Shown piece after piece: positions 13,001 to 25,199 of a stretch of 64,000 nt of DNA (positions are counted from its first letter, which is position 1; every line of letters begins with the position of its first letter). The notes beneath the pieces are model-generated. The model worked only from the letters and a program-made list of their open reading frames with translations, was not told the origin of the DNA and searched no databases. Made by a program: the position numbers and the translations under genes. Source of the stretch: Sphagnum compactum (taxonomy: Eukaryota; Bryophyta; Sphagnopsida; Sphagnales); NCBI GenBank assembly GCA_965153455.1, contig OZ234497.1:18469872-18533871 (forward strand). Direction: 5' to 3'.

Positions 13001-16000
13001 TCTTACTGGTGTGGAAGACAGTCACACATGCACATCATCCTTGAAAAGAAGAGCGAATGGAAGTGAACCTTATTCTCACCTTCTTATTGAAAATAGTGAT
13101 GTTGCTGATTGCTGCATTGAGAACAGAGAGAAGCATGTCTTCCTGTTCACTGCGTTCAAAGCTTCCAAATCCTTCAAAGTCTAGAAGGATGTAGAGGCAA
13201 CTTGAGGTGGGGCAGGCAGTCATCCAAACTCCATCAGTGCGTCGCCCTCCAGCCACATCAAGCAAAGAACCACTCAAGTGGTTCAACAAGTAAGATTTTC
13301 CACTGCTTTGTTTCCCCATTGATGAGACCACCTTGATGTCTCCAACCCAACTTTCTAGTACAAACTCATAGAGTCCAAATTGAATTATCTCTGCCAGAGA
13401 CAGAGCATCTGCATAATTTCGATCTGGTGGGATCTGTAACCCATCAACAAGTGGCTGGAGGCCATTGTTCTCTGCCCTAGCAATTTGGATGGGTACCAAG
13501 CAAACCAACTGTTGCACCCAATGTCCCATTTTGGACCTGCCATAAATAGTCGACTTACTTGCCATGTGCAGTTCATGGGTATTCCGAAGACTGCTAACAT
13601 ATTCATTGAAAGATTGTTCACAGAAAAGGATCTCTAGCAGGCTAAAATCCTTTCCTTTCCGTGTCTGCAATTTCTGGATCCCATCCTTCATGTGACTGAT
13701 GCACTTTGCACCAAGTTCAGGTGTATTGCACAGACCAGTGGAATCTCTCAACAGCACTTTCAAGCAACGATCCACTTTTTTACCTTGAGTTTCAGGCAGT
13801 GGGGGGCTTGTTGAGAATTTATCAAAGATGTGATATACATAATCCAGCTCTGGACACAACTGCACATCAACATGGTCTTTATTCAAGCTGCTCTGAACAT
13901 CCTTGAGCTGATAAACCTCTGAGGCCAAGGTGCTTTCCAAAACTTTGGAACATATAAGCTCTGGTCTTGCACTATCAGATATCAAGAGATGCATCTGTGG
14001 GCCAAACCACACTGTCTTTGCCTCCAAGTTCTTGATATCACTTGCAACAATATTGTCAAGTTCCATGTTCTTCAAGTGCGACATGGTACCAAGCATGTAA
14101 ACTTGCACTACTAATGTGCCAGCTTCAGCACAAACCTGGGAGTTGTGAACTTCATTGTCTGCAAATCACAATCAGATTTTGACCATATTAGTTGGTTCAC
14201 AAGAACAAAGGCAACTAGTGTCTCCAAATCAACGTTGTAGGGTGGTGCCTTTCCTCCAGGTACTTGGGCGATCTCATTGTTCTAGAAAAAAAAAATCCTA
14301 AAGTCACATCCTGCAGACCAGTTGAGAAATCTTTAGGTAGATGGAACAGATCACAATATTTTAATGAACAGAATGTACCTGTATTTTGAAGATCAGTAGC
14401 TTCAGATTCTATTATCTTGTTGTCCTCAGACTCTTCAGGAGTGTTTGTAACATTTGGCATCAAGGTCGTTTTGGAAAGCACAATGAAGTAAGCTCCATCT
14501 ACTGAAATGCAGGCCTTGGAAATTGGAGCAGGAAGCTTAATTTGCCCAGGTCGAAGCAGTGTATACTGGGTTAATTCAAGCACTCGCACACATTGGGCAT
14601 CATCAACTAGGACAAGCTCTCGTTTTCCAGGCACAAACTCCATCCATAAAACATTCGTGCTCCCCGGATACAGGGACAAATCCATGTGGATACCTGTTAG
14701 GTGCACATCTTCGGAAGTCTCATCAAAACAGTATATGGTTATTGAAGTTGTGGATCGGGCATATAGAGCCAAGAACTTGGACCCCTCTTCAAAAGCTAAA
14801 AGATTGATCATCTTTTTGAAAGTTTTGATTCGGCTCGCGAGACGTCCAAGCTTTGGACTCAGGTAAATATGGTGAAGGGGTGCCTCTGGATCCCCAAATT
14901 GCTCAACAAAGATCAGAACCTTTCCAGATTTCAAATAGACAACCTTTGACAGTTGCATCATCCGAGAATCTATGTCAATCAATGTGCATGATGATGCAAC
15001 AATGGGGTTGAGCAAGTTGCCAGGCCTTGATTCCAATGCCTCCAATTCTTTCCTTGCTGGAGCAAGCTCAATGATGTTCCATGTCATGTTTTGACTCTCC
15101 TGCTCCTAAAATCAAGCCCTCAAAAATCAGTGCTGCCCTAATATGTTTGTCAATCACACAACAATATCTGTGTACTGTACTAGGGACTTGCAAACACAAA
15201 ACCCAATTAGACTGCTCTTGAAGTTCCTTCATAAAAGTGTCCCTCTTATCTAGGTAGGGTACAACCACCCATCACCAAATACATACCTATCATCAAGCAC
15301 TTTCCAATATTTTCCTAATTCCTTAGCCAAATTGAGCTATTTTTGTGTCATTGGATGCGCAAACTGGAGGGCTACAAATGTTCTCCCAATGTTAGAAGTA
15401 AAGGAGCAACACAAAAAACACAAGAAGAGGATGACTGATAGTTTGCTTCAATTTTTTTGAAAAAATAGCTCTAGATTGCTCTCTAATTCCTCATTTTTAG
15501 TTTGTTTTGAGTGATTAAAAACCTGATGCTTGTGCCAATTAGGGCATTAGAAAACTTCTTTGTATTCCAGAGGCAAAGATGCAACAATCAAAGACCTTAA
15601 GCTTGAAATCCTAATCTGTTTTAAATCACTCATCACCGAACACTGAATCCCCTTACACCAAACACCCCATATCTTGCCCATTTCTTTATCGGATTGAGAG
15701 ATTTTTGCAACATTGGAAGCGCTAGGTGAAGGGCTAAAAATATTCTTTGAGCTTCAGAATCAGAGGAACAATGTGTGAGGGGATTCGTTTGAGTTCTTTA
15801 GTGTTCACTCACCGGCCTATCTGCGCTAGATGTTGGTGTTTGACATGATTCAAAAGATACTGATCATGTAACTCACCATTTTGGAATAATTGATGTTGAT
15901 AAGACTGTTGGAGCCATTAGACGGGGAATCAGCCTGAGTCCCCCGGTAACTATCAATCGAAGCTTTCAGTCGTGAGCAACTTGTGATTGAAAGGGTGGGA

Positions 16001-17979
16001 AGGCCTATTATTTTCTTTGCAAAACTTTCTCGCAAATTCATTATGCAGGACTTCTCCACATCTTTGGCATGTTCTTTGAGAGCCTTCATCTTCTGAAGGA
16101 GGTCATGCTGGACTTTTCCTCTCAATTCAGGCACTATGGTGTTGTTCACCATGGAGGACACATTAAATGGGAGCCTTTCTCTGACCCTCTTGTAGCTGTC
16201 AAGGAGGACAATTTCTTGAGAACCAACAAAAGATTCAATCCAACTCTTCATGGGATTTGAACTCGGAAGTTTGTGGACTGCAACGTAACCGGCAACCTTT
16301 TTGGTACTATTGGTCCAGTTGTTGGTTGTCTCATAATAGAGGGGCTGAGATGTAAGCACTGGTCCTGTGCCACAATAACCCTCCTTAGCTGAGAATTTTA
16401 TCTTAGACTTTTTGCCTACCTGTAGATACTCTCGACCATAGAAGACAGGAATGCATTCCAGTTGTTTAGGGCCACTTTGGGCAATGGTGAAGCTAATGGC
16501 CTTCTTGCCACTACTGCGACCTTCTGGTGTTGATTCTATAAAGTTCACCTCGGAACCAACAAATAAGAGCTTTGATATGGAGGTTGTGTCCCACTCTGCA
16601 GTCCAGATCTTACAGATCTCACGTTCGAAGTGTGATTCAAAGCCCTCATGGGTGACGTTATCATTGGGCGAAACTCCCTGCGGGAATACAGCCGACTTAA
16701 TCAATGAAAATTAGATAGACTGTTCGTGTTTCTAAGATAGACAGAGCCAAAGCGCCTATGCTTTCCCAATAGACCTTGATCTGAACATGCAATGGAGAAC
16801 CAAACAAAAGTGGTATGCTAAACTCATAAATACTTACCGTTGATCCTGAGGACGCCCCGGACGATGTACTACCATGACTGCCCGCATGGTTACAATCCTG
16901 GATCCCTGAAAAGTCCGTGGCGTTAGCTGATATCAGAGATTCCTCGAATGAAGGATAGTACTGTCTTAAGAAGGCGTATGCACCTCTTTGGAAAACTTCC
17001 AAGGCCTCATGTTTTTTAGTAGCGAGAAGGCTATCAAAATGGTACCGTTTATTACTCTGCTCCTCTTCTCGATCCTCCAAGTCCTTCATCCACTGGCGAT
17101 ACTCCTTGAAGCCTTCCGAATGGGCGAACTGCAGCAACAAGAGAAAATCCTTGTCGTCAAGCAAATTCACATCCACATTATTCTTTGCCTTCCACTCGCT
17201 GAGCAGTCCAGGTACTTCTTGAACTTCGATTGTCTTTTGCTCCTTGCATTCACGATAGCTCGGAACCAGATTTTCTGCAACTAGAACTGCTGTCTGGTGG
17301 AAGCCCTCAGTGAACTGATAGCTTCCAAGCCGACGTGACGAGTCCAGCTCGCGGGACCCGTGATCACCGGTACTACTAGTGCAAACTGAAGCCAAAGCGT
17401 TGCTCATCTTCGGAAGTGTGACCCGAAAGCCAGCTCTGATCTTCACGTCGTTCGCGGACGACTTCACCACCGATACCTTGAGTCTCTGGGTGCGTTTTTT
17501 GTGTGAGAGTCCCCTAGTTCTGGCTGCTGATGATAGTATTTCTCCGAGTCCCGAAGTATCGAGGCAGATGTGCACGGTGTCGCACAATTCTACCAAGTAT
17601 CTGATGAAGTTGCAGGAGATATCTTTCCTGGTTGCAGCAGACAACTTGTCTTGTCCTTGATGCCAGTAGATAACGTAGAGCGTGTCGTCGTGTACAACGG
17701 CGTGCAGACCTGGTTGAAGCTTCTCTTCTCGCATAGATTGGATGGTGTCATGGTTCAGGATTCCGACTGTACTGAATATCTGCAGCATCACACTTTTATG
17801 ACCGTAGAAGCCAATAGTTTGCAACGATGACAAGTTGAGCGAATCGAAATTGATTTGCTGCTGGCGATCGCGAGCAGAGCCGGTTCTCACTGAATTTGGT
17901 ACGAGCTTGTTACAGAGGTCGAAAATCTCTTCGCGCGGTCCACATAACTCAAGTCTTGTTTGTCGCTAGTAATGCGCAT
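9378..17979 (-). CDS. Large GBP/VLIG-like GTPase with NF-X1-like Cys/His region and C-terminal vWFA domain (disrupted)
   Basis: Exons on the minus strand: about 17979-16838, 16677-15877, 15099-14379, 14158-13080, 12885-12271, 12116-11983, 11804-10997, 10826-10499, 10337-9378. All junctions are GT-AG and keep frame (about 2,190 codons). In order: a novel N-terminal region; a beta-rich, propeller-like region (exon 3); a G domain with P-loop GKQSSGKS (13316-13293), DFEG as the DxxG motif, and IKDVD at the G4 place; a Cys/His-rich region resembling NF-X1 fingers (exons 7-8); and vWFA with the MIDAS sequence DQSGSM (9977-9960) and LSDGKNSTG. Likely a cytosolic dynamin-superfamily GTPase of the defence type; this function is inference. 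Three lesions are visible: a one-base frameshift near 17929-17940, another near 9980-10010, and a TGA at 9920-9918 (CGA to TGA fits). The start is uncertain: ATG 17979 lies upstream of the first frameshift, and the gene may instead continue into the hydrolase upstream. Confidence 0.8.
10499..11804 (-). other. Cys/His-rich NF-X1-like zinc region of the GTPase gene
   Basis: Exons 7 and 8 encode a stretch with repeated CxxxC, HxC and CxxxCxxxC spacings, for example HRCRQACTHC, HTCHQECSYYG, HMCLMPCSLPGC and HQCNELCDMPGLC. Each is followed by a short H-rich turn (SHPGDHSC, GHAGPHDC, RHGGEHKC). This periodic pattern matches NF-X1-type zinc fingers. The role is probably metal-dependent structure and possibly protein binding; ubiquitin ligase activity is not shown. 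Confidence 0.72.
12271..13330 (-). other. GBP-like G domain within the large GTPase gene
   Basis: The P-loop GKQSSGKS is followed by RRTDGVWM (candidate G2 threonine), then DFEGFGS (G3), and, after an intron of 194 bases, DFHLDKETEAVFERF and FYMAIKDVD (candidate G4). The DxEG form of G3 and the long helical follow-on are typical of guanylate-binding and VLIG-type GTPases rather than small or heterotrimeric G proteins. The G4 lysine-aspartate pair is present but not in the canonical NKxD form. Confidence 0.78.
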
Positions 17980-18045
17980 CAGATTGTACAGACGGGTGTT
18001 GAGCACGCCCGGCTTCTTCTTATCATCACGGGCGGACAAACAAGA

Positions 18046-18052
18046 CTTTATA
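18046..18052 (-). promoter_or_regulatory. Possible TATA box upstream of the GTPase reading frame
   Basis: The minus strand reads ACTTATAAAG about 67-73 bases upstream of ATG 17979. If used, the GTPase gene has its own promoter and is separate from the hydrolase gene. The same AG could alternatively serve as a splice acceptor, so this is only a candidate. Confidence 0.25.
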
Positions 18053-18423
18053 AGTATAATCAACTTTCATTGACAAAAACAATAAGTGAGATTTGTGAAA
18101 CCCCAAGAGGAGTCTAGAAATATAAAAATATGAAGGTTGCCCCAAGGTTGGCCTTTGTGTGAAAAGGTTTAAAATTCTTTAAATTCAATATATGTTCAAT
18201 GTGCTTTGATAAAAAAATATGCACATTGCAAAAGATCTTTCAATTCGGGTTGGTCTCATTTGAAATTGTTAATTTGATTTGTCCATTTGGTGCATTCCAA
18301 CATGCTACATGAACCTTGCAACTTCTTCTATGTTAAACATTGAAAGCATAAACATTAATCAATTCGACAAATTGCTAATCTACATGGACATTGACAAATC
18401 AACAAATTCAATTCTGTCTAATA

Positions 18424-20045
18424 TTAATCTCCAATAATTGTAAGTTGGACGACAATTATTACCTTTTGACACCCCTCCAAAAATTGCAAAAGCATATTAT
18501 AACTTGGATGGTTTTGATCAAGTGGCTTGCAAATACTGAAATGATCACAACCTTCAACTTTATAACATCTGTGTCCTGGAATTTGGGCTGGTCCATATTC
18601 CACAATCATACCCTGCAAAACCAAATATTTTCCAATCCATTAATTTTCTATACAATACTCTTTGAATGCTAGCAATACATTAAACAATTGACAATGCTCA
18701 TCACTTACCACATTATCATCAATAGGTTTGGTTTCGATGAAAACATAAACACCATAAATGTTTGTGCAACTTGCAAGTGTATTAAAAAAATCATTTGATA
18801 AAACTGCTGCCTTGGATATGGAGGAATCAATATTTTCCAAGATGATTGCTTTGACTTTGGCTAATTGCTTGGAGTGCAAATTGATTTCATGTTTACAAAT
18901 ATATTCAATTAACTGCAGTGACCCAACATGCGGTATAGCATAAAAGGCCATCCCTGCCATATTTTTTAAAAAAACATGTGCCTTTTCAACAACTGATTTC
19001 TCTAGATTGTCACAATGTTGTTGTTGAGATATCTTATGAATCTCAATGACTAAGCTCTCGATGACAATACCACCAAAGCTGTGTCCTACGAGCACAAAGG
19101 GGTGTTTTTGGCCCAAATTACACTTGGAACTGTAGATCAAGATCAAACAAGCACAACATTAAATAATCACATAATAGCCATGTGTGGCATTCTTTCAACA
19201 ATCAATATGCTAAGATCTATGCTCACTGCCAATTTGGTACGTCCCACAAGTTTGAGTACATGCCTCTTGTATGTTCAAGTCCACAACACTTGCAGCTTGC
19301 ACATAAAACACCTTAGAAAGAACAATCTACAATGGAATTTACAGTTTGGATCTAAACTCCTTCCCCCTTTGTCTTCCACGAAGACACACTTCAAAAAATT
19401 ACAACATATTTGAAGCACCCATATTTCTAGTACCTAGTTTGTAATTTTAGAATATAATTAATTTGTGTCTGTTAAATCCTAAATCCACGCAATTTTTATA
19501 ACAAAAAGTTGGAAATATTGCAGCACACAAATATAGGTTCTTAATTCAAACCTGGTCACCACGCTTTGCACCAAATTCTTTGCAATATCTGAAACATCTT
19601 CAGTATTTCCAAATTCATGCGACTTGGATTTGGTGGCATATGCATCGTAGGAGAGGAGCAAGATTCTGACATTGTTGCCCAATTGTGGTCCCAACCATTC
19701 TTGGGGCCACCATGTTTCTGGGCGATTTCGTGTCGACCATGTGGTTTTCCACATGTTGTGTGCATCCTGCCCGAATTGGAAGCCGTGGAAGAACACCACG
19801 TCAAAATCAATGGGACCCTTGTAGTCGTCGGGTGGCCATACTTGTGTCACGGGACGTATCCGCACATCGAAAACCCCAATTTCACCCTCACAAACAATTG
19901 ATCGCCCTCGCCACTTTCTGAACAAAAAACTGTGGATGCAAAAAGCGATTAGGAGTGTCGATGCAACGGTTAGGATTGTTGATGGGAGTGTTGTTTTGCT
20001 CAAGAATAGATGCACCAAAACGATCTGGCGGAAAGAAATCCCCAT
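18424..20045 (-). CDS. SERAC1-like alpha/beta hydrolase with N-terminal membrane helix
   Basis: Coding segments on the minus strand are 20045-19552, 19129-18709 and 18612-18424. The first in-frame ATG gives MGISFRQIVLVHLFLSK, followed by a hydrophobic helix (about residues 17-41, then RKWRGR). The hydrolase core shows DFDVVFFHGFQFG (oxyanion strand with HG), WSTRNRPETWWPQEWLGP, the nucleophile elbow VLVGHSFGG in exon 2, and GCDHFSICKP carrying the catalytic His in exon 3. These are SERAC1/PGAP1-family features; the partner acid is not certain. Family members are membrane-bound lipid hydrolases or remodelers. Exon 3 either stops at TAA 18426-18424 or splices at AAG/GTAATA (exon end 18463) into the GTPase gene downstream in the same orientation. 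The protein is about 415 aa if it stops here. No lesion is seen. Confidence 0.83.
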
Positions 20046-20199
20046 CACTCGTGGGTATGAGTACGATTTACGAGATTGCAGAAGAGTTGGCCTGAATACG
20101 CGTTGTGAAACTGCTGCACAACTTCGTGCAGCAGAGATTAGATTCGTAAGGTAGAAATAGGAACTGATGAGAGATGGCACGTCGCCCACAGGCTGCGCT

Positions 20200-21040
20200 A
20201 GGTGTTGCGCTTTTCTTCACTAAGTATGCGCGCAGGTGCAAGGGCGAAAAGCGTGGTGCGGTGCAGGGTCCGTCAGGTGCATTCCGGTGTGCGGGCTGGA
20301 TCGTTGTAGCTTGGTAGCGCGCACACCAGAAGGCGGTGGGGTCTGCGGTCCTGGTTCGTGTCTTCGTCTGCTTGCATGCAGGGGCGGGCGCCCAAGCTCG
20401 ATGCGGAAAAACCAGGTGTAGTCTAAATTGGTAGCGCACACACCAGAAGGCGATGGGATCTGCGGCCGTGGATAATCTCTTCGTCAGTTTGCAGGGGCGG
20501 CCGCCCGATCTCGACGCGGAAAAGGAAGGTGCAACCTCGCCGGATCGGAGTAGCTTGGTAGCGCACACCAGAAGGCGGTGAGTTCTGCGGTCGTGGTTCG
20601 TCTCTTTGTCAGCTTACGGGACGGAACTGATCTCGATGCGGAAAAAGAAGGTGCAACGTAGCTGGATCCGTCTAGCTCGGTAGTATATACACCAGAAGGC
20701 GACGGGGTCTGCCATCATGGTTAGTCTACTCGTCCACTTGCAGGGCGGAAAAATCTCGATGAGAAAAAAGGTGCAGCCTACCTGCATCGGTATAGCTTGG
20801 TAGCGCACACACCAGAAGGCGGTGGGGTTGCGCTTGCGCTTCGTCTCTTCGTCAGCTTGTAGGTCAGGCGCCAGATCTGGATGCAGCAAAAGAAGATGCA
20901 GTGCACTGTGCTAGCTGGATCGATGCAGTATGGGAGCGCAAACATCAGACAGTGGCGGGTAGTGGCCGTGGTTAGCCTCTTCGTTAGTTTGCAAGGCGGT
21001 CGCGCGATCTGACCATGGTGCACCAGCAGAAGAAGAAGGA
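20200..21040. repeat. Minisatellite, about 122-bp unit, six degenerate copies
   Basis: A GC-rich unit with the core GTAGCGCACACCAGAAGGCG recurs at about 20311, 20428, 20555, 20677, 20797 and 20929 (spacing 117-132). Each unit also carries GGGCGG...GATCTCGATGCGGAAAAAG-like sequence. Minus-strand frames through it repeat a peptide like PCKLTKRL and AFWCVRYQ, but they shift frame from unit to unit and are not a gene. It lies directly upstream of the hydrolase start, so it may overlap its promoter. Confidence 0.85.
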
Positions 21041-22851
21041 TGGGAGATGTTCCTGAACAATCGGTAGGAAATGCAAAAGCCACCTTCAGCTCCAACGCCG
21101 CAAGGCCGGCAAACTACTGGTGCACAAAAAGAAGAGGCGAAAGTGCGGGTAAAGCAACAGGGCAGAACCACACATTCTGATTGTGGACACAGTAGCCCCA
21201 GCTATTTGTCTCTTAGGAGGCAAGCGGTAACCCTAGCGAATCCGCTTAGCGGGCCCCACCTTAGACGCGAATGCGCTAGCGATCGGTTTGCCTTCTCGTA
21301 CATATGCCTGTTCGCCACTTCTGTTCGCTTCATTTGAAGTGAGGAATGAGAAAACAGAAATTCAGGGGCCTGTTTATTAGTAACTTGCGTCGCTGCAACA
21401 GTGACGAGACTGGAAGATGCCCTCATCGCCCTTGTTTTTTGGGCTGGACACGAGAACAAGGCCTCATCCTCTCCTTCAAAAAAAAATCTGTTCGTGTTGT
21501 CAAAGGAATGGACAGATGTGGTAAATGCCAGGGGGTAGAGTGGCAGTTTGGCTAACAATGTAGTTGAAAGTTTCTCCAGTCCCCCATCCTCGCAGCTTGT
21601 CTCATTACCTAATTGGAAATGCAACTAGTATTCCAGATTCAAGGATTGAGACGTACTCATATGTATTGACTCCAATTTCTGTCTTAAGACATCTGCCTTT
21701 ATACGCTGGTCTCAGGTGAAAAGAAAGATGACAATGCAGCCACTACTCTAGCTGTGCTTTTCATATATGGATGTCATACAAGTGGACCCATTGCCTATTT
21801 GGCTCCACTGAAGGCCATGACAAAGGTAGGGCCCTTCTCAGGTTCGGAGGATTCATTCCAGGGTGACAATAAGGGCAGCATAAGTATTTTGGGTGCGGTG
21901 GAAAAAATGAAGAGTGTTCCAGAGTGAGAGCAGTGCTGCTCTCCTAGTGTTTGTTTGAGCCTTAAACATGTCAAATTAGAGTATAGTTCTATGGGTACCT
22001 AGGTGCAACAGTTGAATGTTCATCTTGTAGTTTATAATGGAAGGTATGATACTTCTTGTTTCTGGTGATCTCTAAACACAATATCCTTGCCTTAGTAGGC
22101 AAGACCAACAAACTAATAACCTTCATAGATAGATGAGATGCCCTCCCAATATAGTAGAAAACTTCTAGGAGTACTTTATGCAAGAATATATGTAACAACT
22201 AGATGAAGGTTCGATGCCAACTTTTTTCTAAAAATCAGAGCAACTTACATGTGACCTGACCCTTAGGTTGCAGGAGGTAGTTGAAGTTCAAAAAACTCAG
22301 AACAGGCACACACGCCCATGATTTCTAAGGCTAGCTTCACACTTGGGCCCCAGACTAAGAAATCTCTGTCTCAATTTAAACTCTCTAATCTGATTTCTTG
22401 TGATCAGTAAAAATAATTTAGAGCCCCTGAGATTTCTGTCTCAAAGATGTTCCTTCTATTTTAAAACTGGGGAGAAATTTGGGCACCTGTTTTGAAATTC
22501 TCCCCCAAAATTAGTTACGTAAGTTAGCCACCAAGCAAGACACCAAGCTGAGTTCATATACCGTGTAGTACCTTGGCACTAATTTGCGTTTGGACACCAC
22601 CAAGATGTGCCCCAGTTGGGCGGTCAGGGAAAAAAGAAGTAGAGGGTAGTTTTGTACTGTCTGCAATAAGGACCCATTAATGATTTACTGTCCTCCAAAG
22701 AAGTTCGTCCCGGCTTGCTGACATCTGTCTAGTGTACTGTTGGAGCCTGTGGTGTGGGTAAGGCCTGCACAAGTTGCTGCATTTTTCTTACACAACTTTA
22801 ATGTTTTCCCAACTTGAGGGTGTGATGACTTTTTTGGCATGCTATGTCTCT
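21041..22851. other. Spacer without supportable gene
   Basis: Moderate GC up to about 21600, AT-richer after that. A 42-base block (TTACACAACTTTAATGTTTT...) occurs twice, at about 22788 and 22873. I see no gene or mobile-element ends. Confidence 0.4.
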
Positions 22852-24060
22852 TCAAAATAATGTTGCATTATTCTTACACAACTTTAATGTTTTCCCAACT
22901 TGAGGTTGTACTGACGTAAACTCCTTTTTCACCCTTATCCAGAGGTGCTTGCACCCCCTATGTTTGACTTCACACTTTGGCCAATGAAGCTTTCTTTGCA
23001 AGTTTTGGATTAGATGTATGGATTTTCTCTTTTGGAAGTACTTGGCAATAACTTTTTCCTTAGTACTATCATTGGTGGGACCTTCTTCCTGGTCCTCATT
23101 TGCAATGTTTTTTGAATCAACAGAAATCCTTTCAACACCACTTGGGGTTGTTTGTAAGATTTCTGCAAGGATGCCCAAGTTCTCATAATGTTAGAACACA
23201 TTCTTTCATGTGTACAATCCAATATACATGCAAAATTAACTATTTTTATTTATGAAATCACATTTCTTATCAAATCAATCACAAACTAGATATTGAACTT
23301 TTCTAGACCTATTAAACATGCATGTTTAAATATGAAATAACTAATGGGAGCCAAAGATTTACATTGAAAAAATTGTACAAAAGGAATTGCAACAATCATG
23401 GACACAAATTGATAATATTCAAAGATGGAAAAATACTTGAGGAGTTCAGAGAACCACTAGAAGCCTTGACAAAAATGTCACCTAATACCCCATTTGATAT
23501 GTATATTGAACAAGTTAACCTTTTGTATGGTTTTTTTGTTATTTCTGGATCTTCATGTTTTGAGCAATCATGTTAGTATAATCACAAGATAGAGCATATT
23601 ATGTAATAAATTCCCAAACAAATGCATAGATTCCTATCATACATGTTCAAAATAAAAACATGAACAAGGAGAAAATTATGAATGCATATCGAGAGCTTGA
23701 GGAACATTAATTTCCTTGGAAATAGGAATAGGAACAATGTCTGCAATTAGTTGTGCATTCTGTTCCTCACAACCTTGTCCTTCAAGTACATCTTCCACTT
23801 GTAAATTATGGTGTAATTTTGATGGTGATTCATGCACCATTCTTTTAGCTTGCAACTCATGTTTCATGGGGAGAATCAACAATTACATCACCCATTGCAT
23901 CTACATTAGTGCCCCTTGGTGAGGCCAAAGGTGTCAATGCACTTGAATGGCCTATCCATGAAGTTGGAGCCAGGCAACTGGTACTTAGCATACCCAAGCT
24001 TTGTTGTTTAGCAAGTTGAAAAGTTGACCCAAATGACCCCATCTCAGTCTGCTTGAGTCC
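22852..24060 (-). pseudogene. Unrecognised coding-like fragments, minus strand
   Basis: Three short minus-strand frames (24042-23857, 23882-23676, 23178-22852) have protein-like composition: SFGSTFQLAKQQSLGM, then HELQAKRMVHESPSKLHH, then VERISVDSKNIANEDQEEGP with a C-rich tail (WPKCEVKHRGCKHLW). I recognise no family. They are in the same orientation as the decayed gene at 25.2-26.8 kb and may be its remote 3' part. Confidence 0.25.
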
Positions 24061-24229
24061 AAAAATAGAAGTCCCTACATGAATAGCATACCATTAGCAT
24101 TTAACAATTGAAATATGCAAACTATGCTCAAATTAATCAACATTCAAAATTTTGGAAATTGCATATTACCTTTTCGCAATCAAGTGCTCATGAAAGGTCA
24201 AAAAGCAGTGCAAAAATTAGTATATTGAT

Positions 24230-24720
24230 TACCAAAAGCAATCAGGTCTTTAACAAGGACCTGAAGGACTTGAAGCTCCCCAAAAAGTAGTAGATTCCTT
24301 TGTTAAGCAATTGTATGTTTAACAAAGGATTTCAAGTAGCCACCATAGCAACATTCTCCTTTGCAAAGCAATTAGGTCCTTAAGCAAAGGACTTGAAGTA
24401 TTGGACAAAATACTAGACTAATACCAAAGCAATCACATGCTTTAACAAAGGACTTGCAGTAGTTAACAAAAGAAATTAATGAATATGTACCTAGTCAGAT
24501 GCTTAACAAAAGATTTATAATGTTTAACACAAGAATGGACACATTACAAAACCAAGTTAGATGTTTACCAAAGGTTTTGTGACACTCAAAAAAGGTTAGA
24601 ATCAGTGTCATTTAGTAATCAAGTTTGCTTACCAAAGGTTCTATAACATTCAAAAAGGGTTAAATTAGTATTAAAACCATCAAATTTGCTTACCAAAGGA
24701 CCTACTGCAACTTACTCAAA
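24230..24720. repeat. Degenerate tandem repeat, about 60-70 bp unit
   Basis: A block with the core CTTAACAAAGGACTTGAAGT, variously altered (GTTTACCAAAGG, GCTTACCAAAGG), recurs about eight times between 24235 and 24720, each time preceded by AAGCAATCA-like or CAGATG-like sequence. The copies are strongly diverged. Confidence 0.6.
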
Positions 24721-25199
24721 AAAGGTTGTTATTGGAGCAACCAGATCCCTAACATAGGAATAAATTGATCAACAAGGGAATTGGTTCCTCAATGAGCAAG
24801 GAATTCATGTGTGCAAAGCAATCAAGTGAGCTATAAACACCAAATTATAATCTAAACATTAAACCTAATTTGCACATCTAATGTAATGACTTAACTTTAT
24901 CCTAGAGCAAATAAAGACTATCTATAGATGCCTTGAAGGAGTATCTATGTGGTTCAAACTTATAGAAGTAGTCTACATTGAGTTCCAATATCTTATAATT
25001 AATTCCAACTAATAAGGATTGCAACCTGAAATACCCTAAACCTAAATAATAGACAATGCAAGTTGCATAATACATGGATGTGATTTAAACAATTAAAACT
25101 AGCAATGATAATAGAATTCAGCAACTTACATGATTCGTGACATGTTGTACACTCTTCCTTCAAAGCAAGTTTGAGGTTGTTGCGCACGTCATCCACACC

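Noticed and set aside
12990-13184. Plus-strand frames overlapping the GTPase exons (also at 11071-11725, 16069-16714 and 17379-17830)
   Set aside because: They are antisense shadows of exons whose minus-strand frames show conserved motifs and consistent splice sites.
20068-21171. Minus-strand frames with repeated AFWCVRYQ peptides
   Set aside because: The 117-132-bp units change reading frame between copies, so no single protein is repeated; it is a minisatellite.
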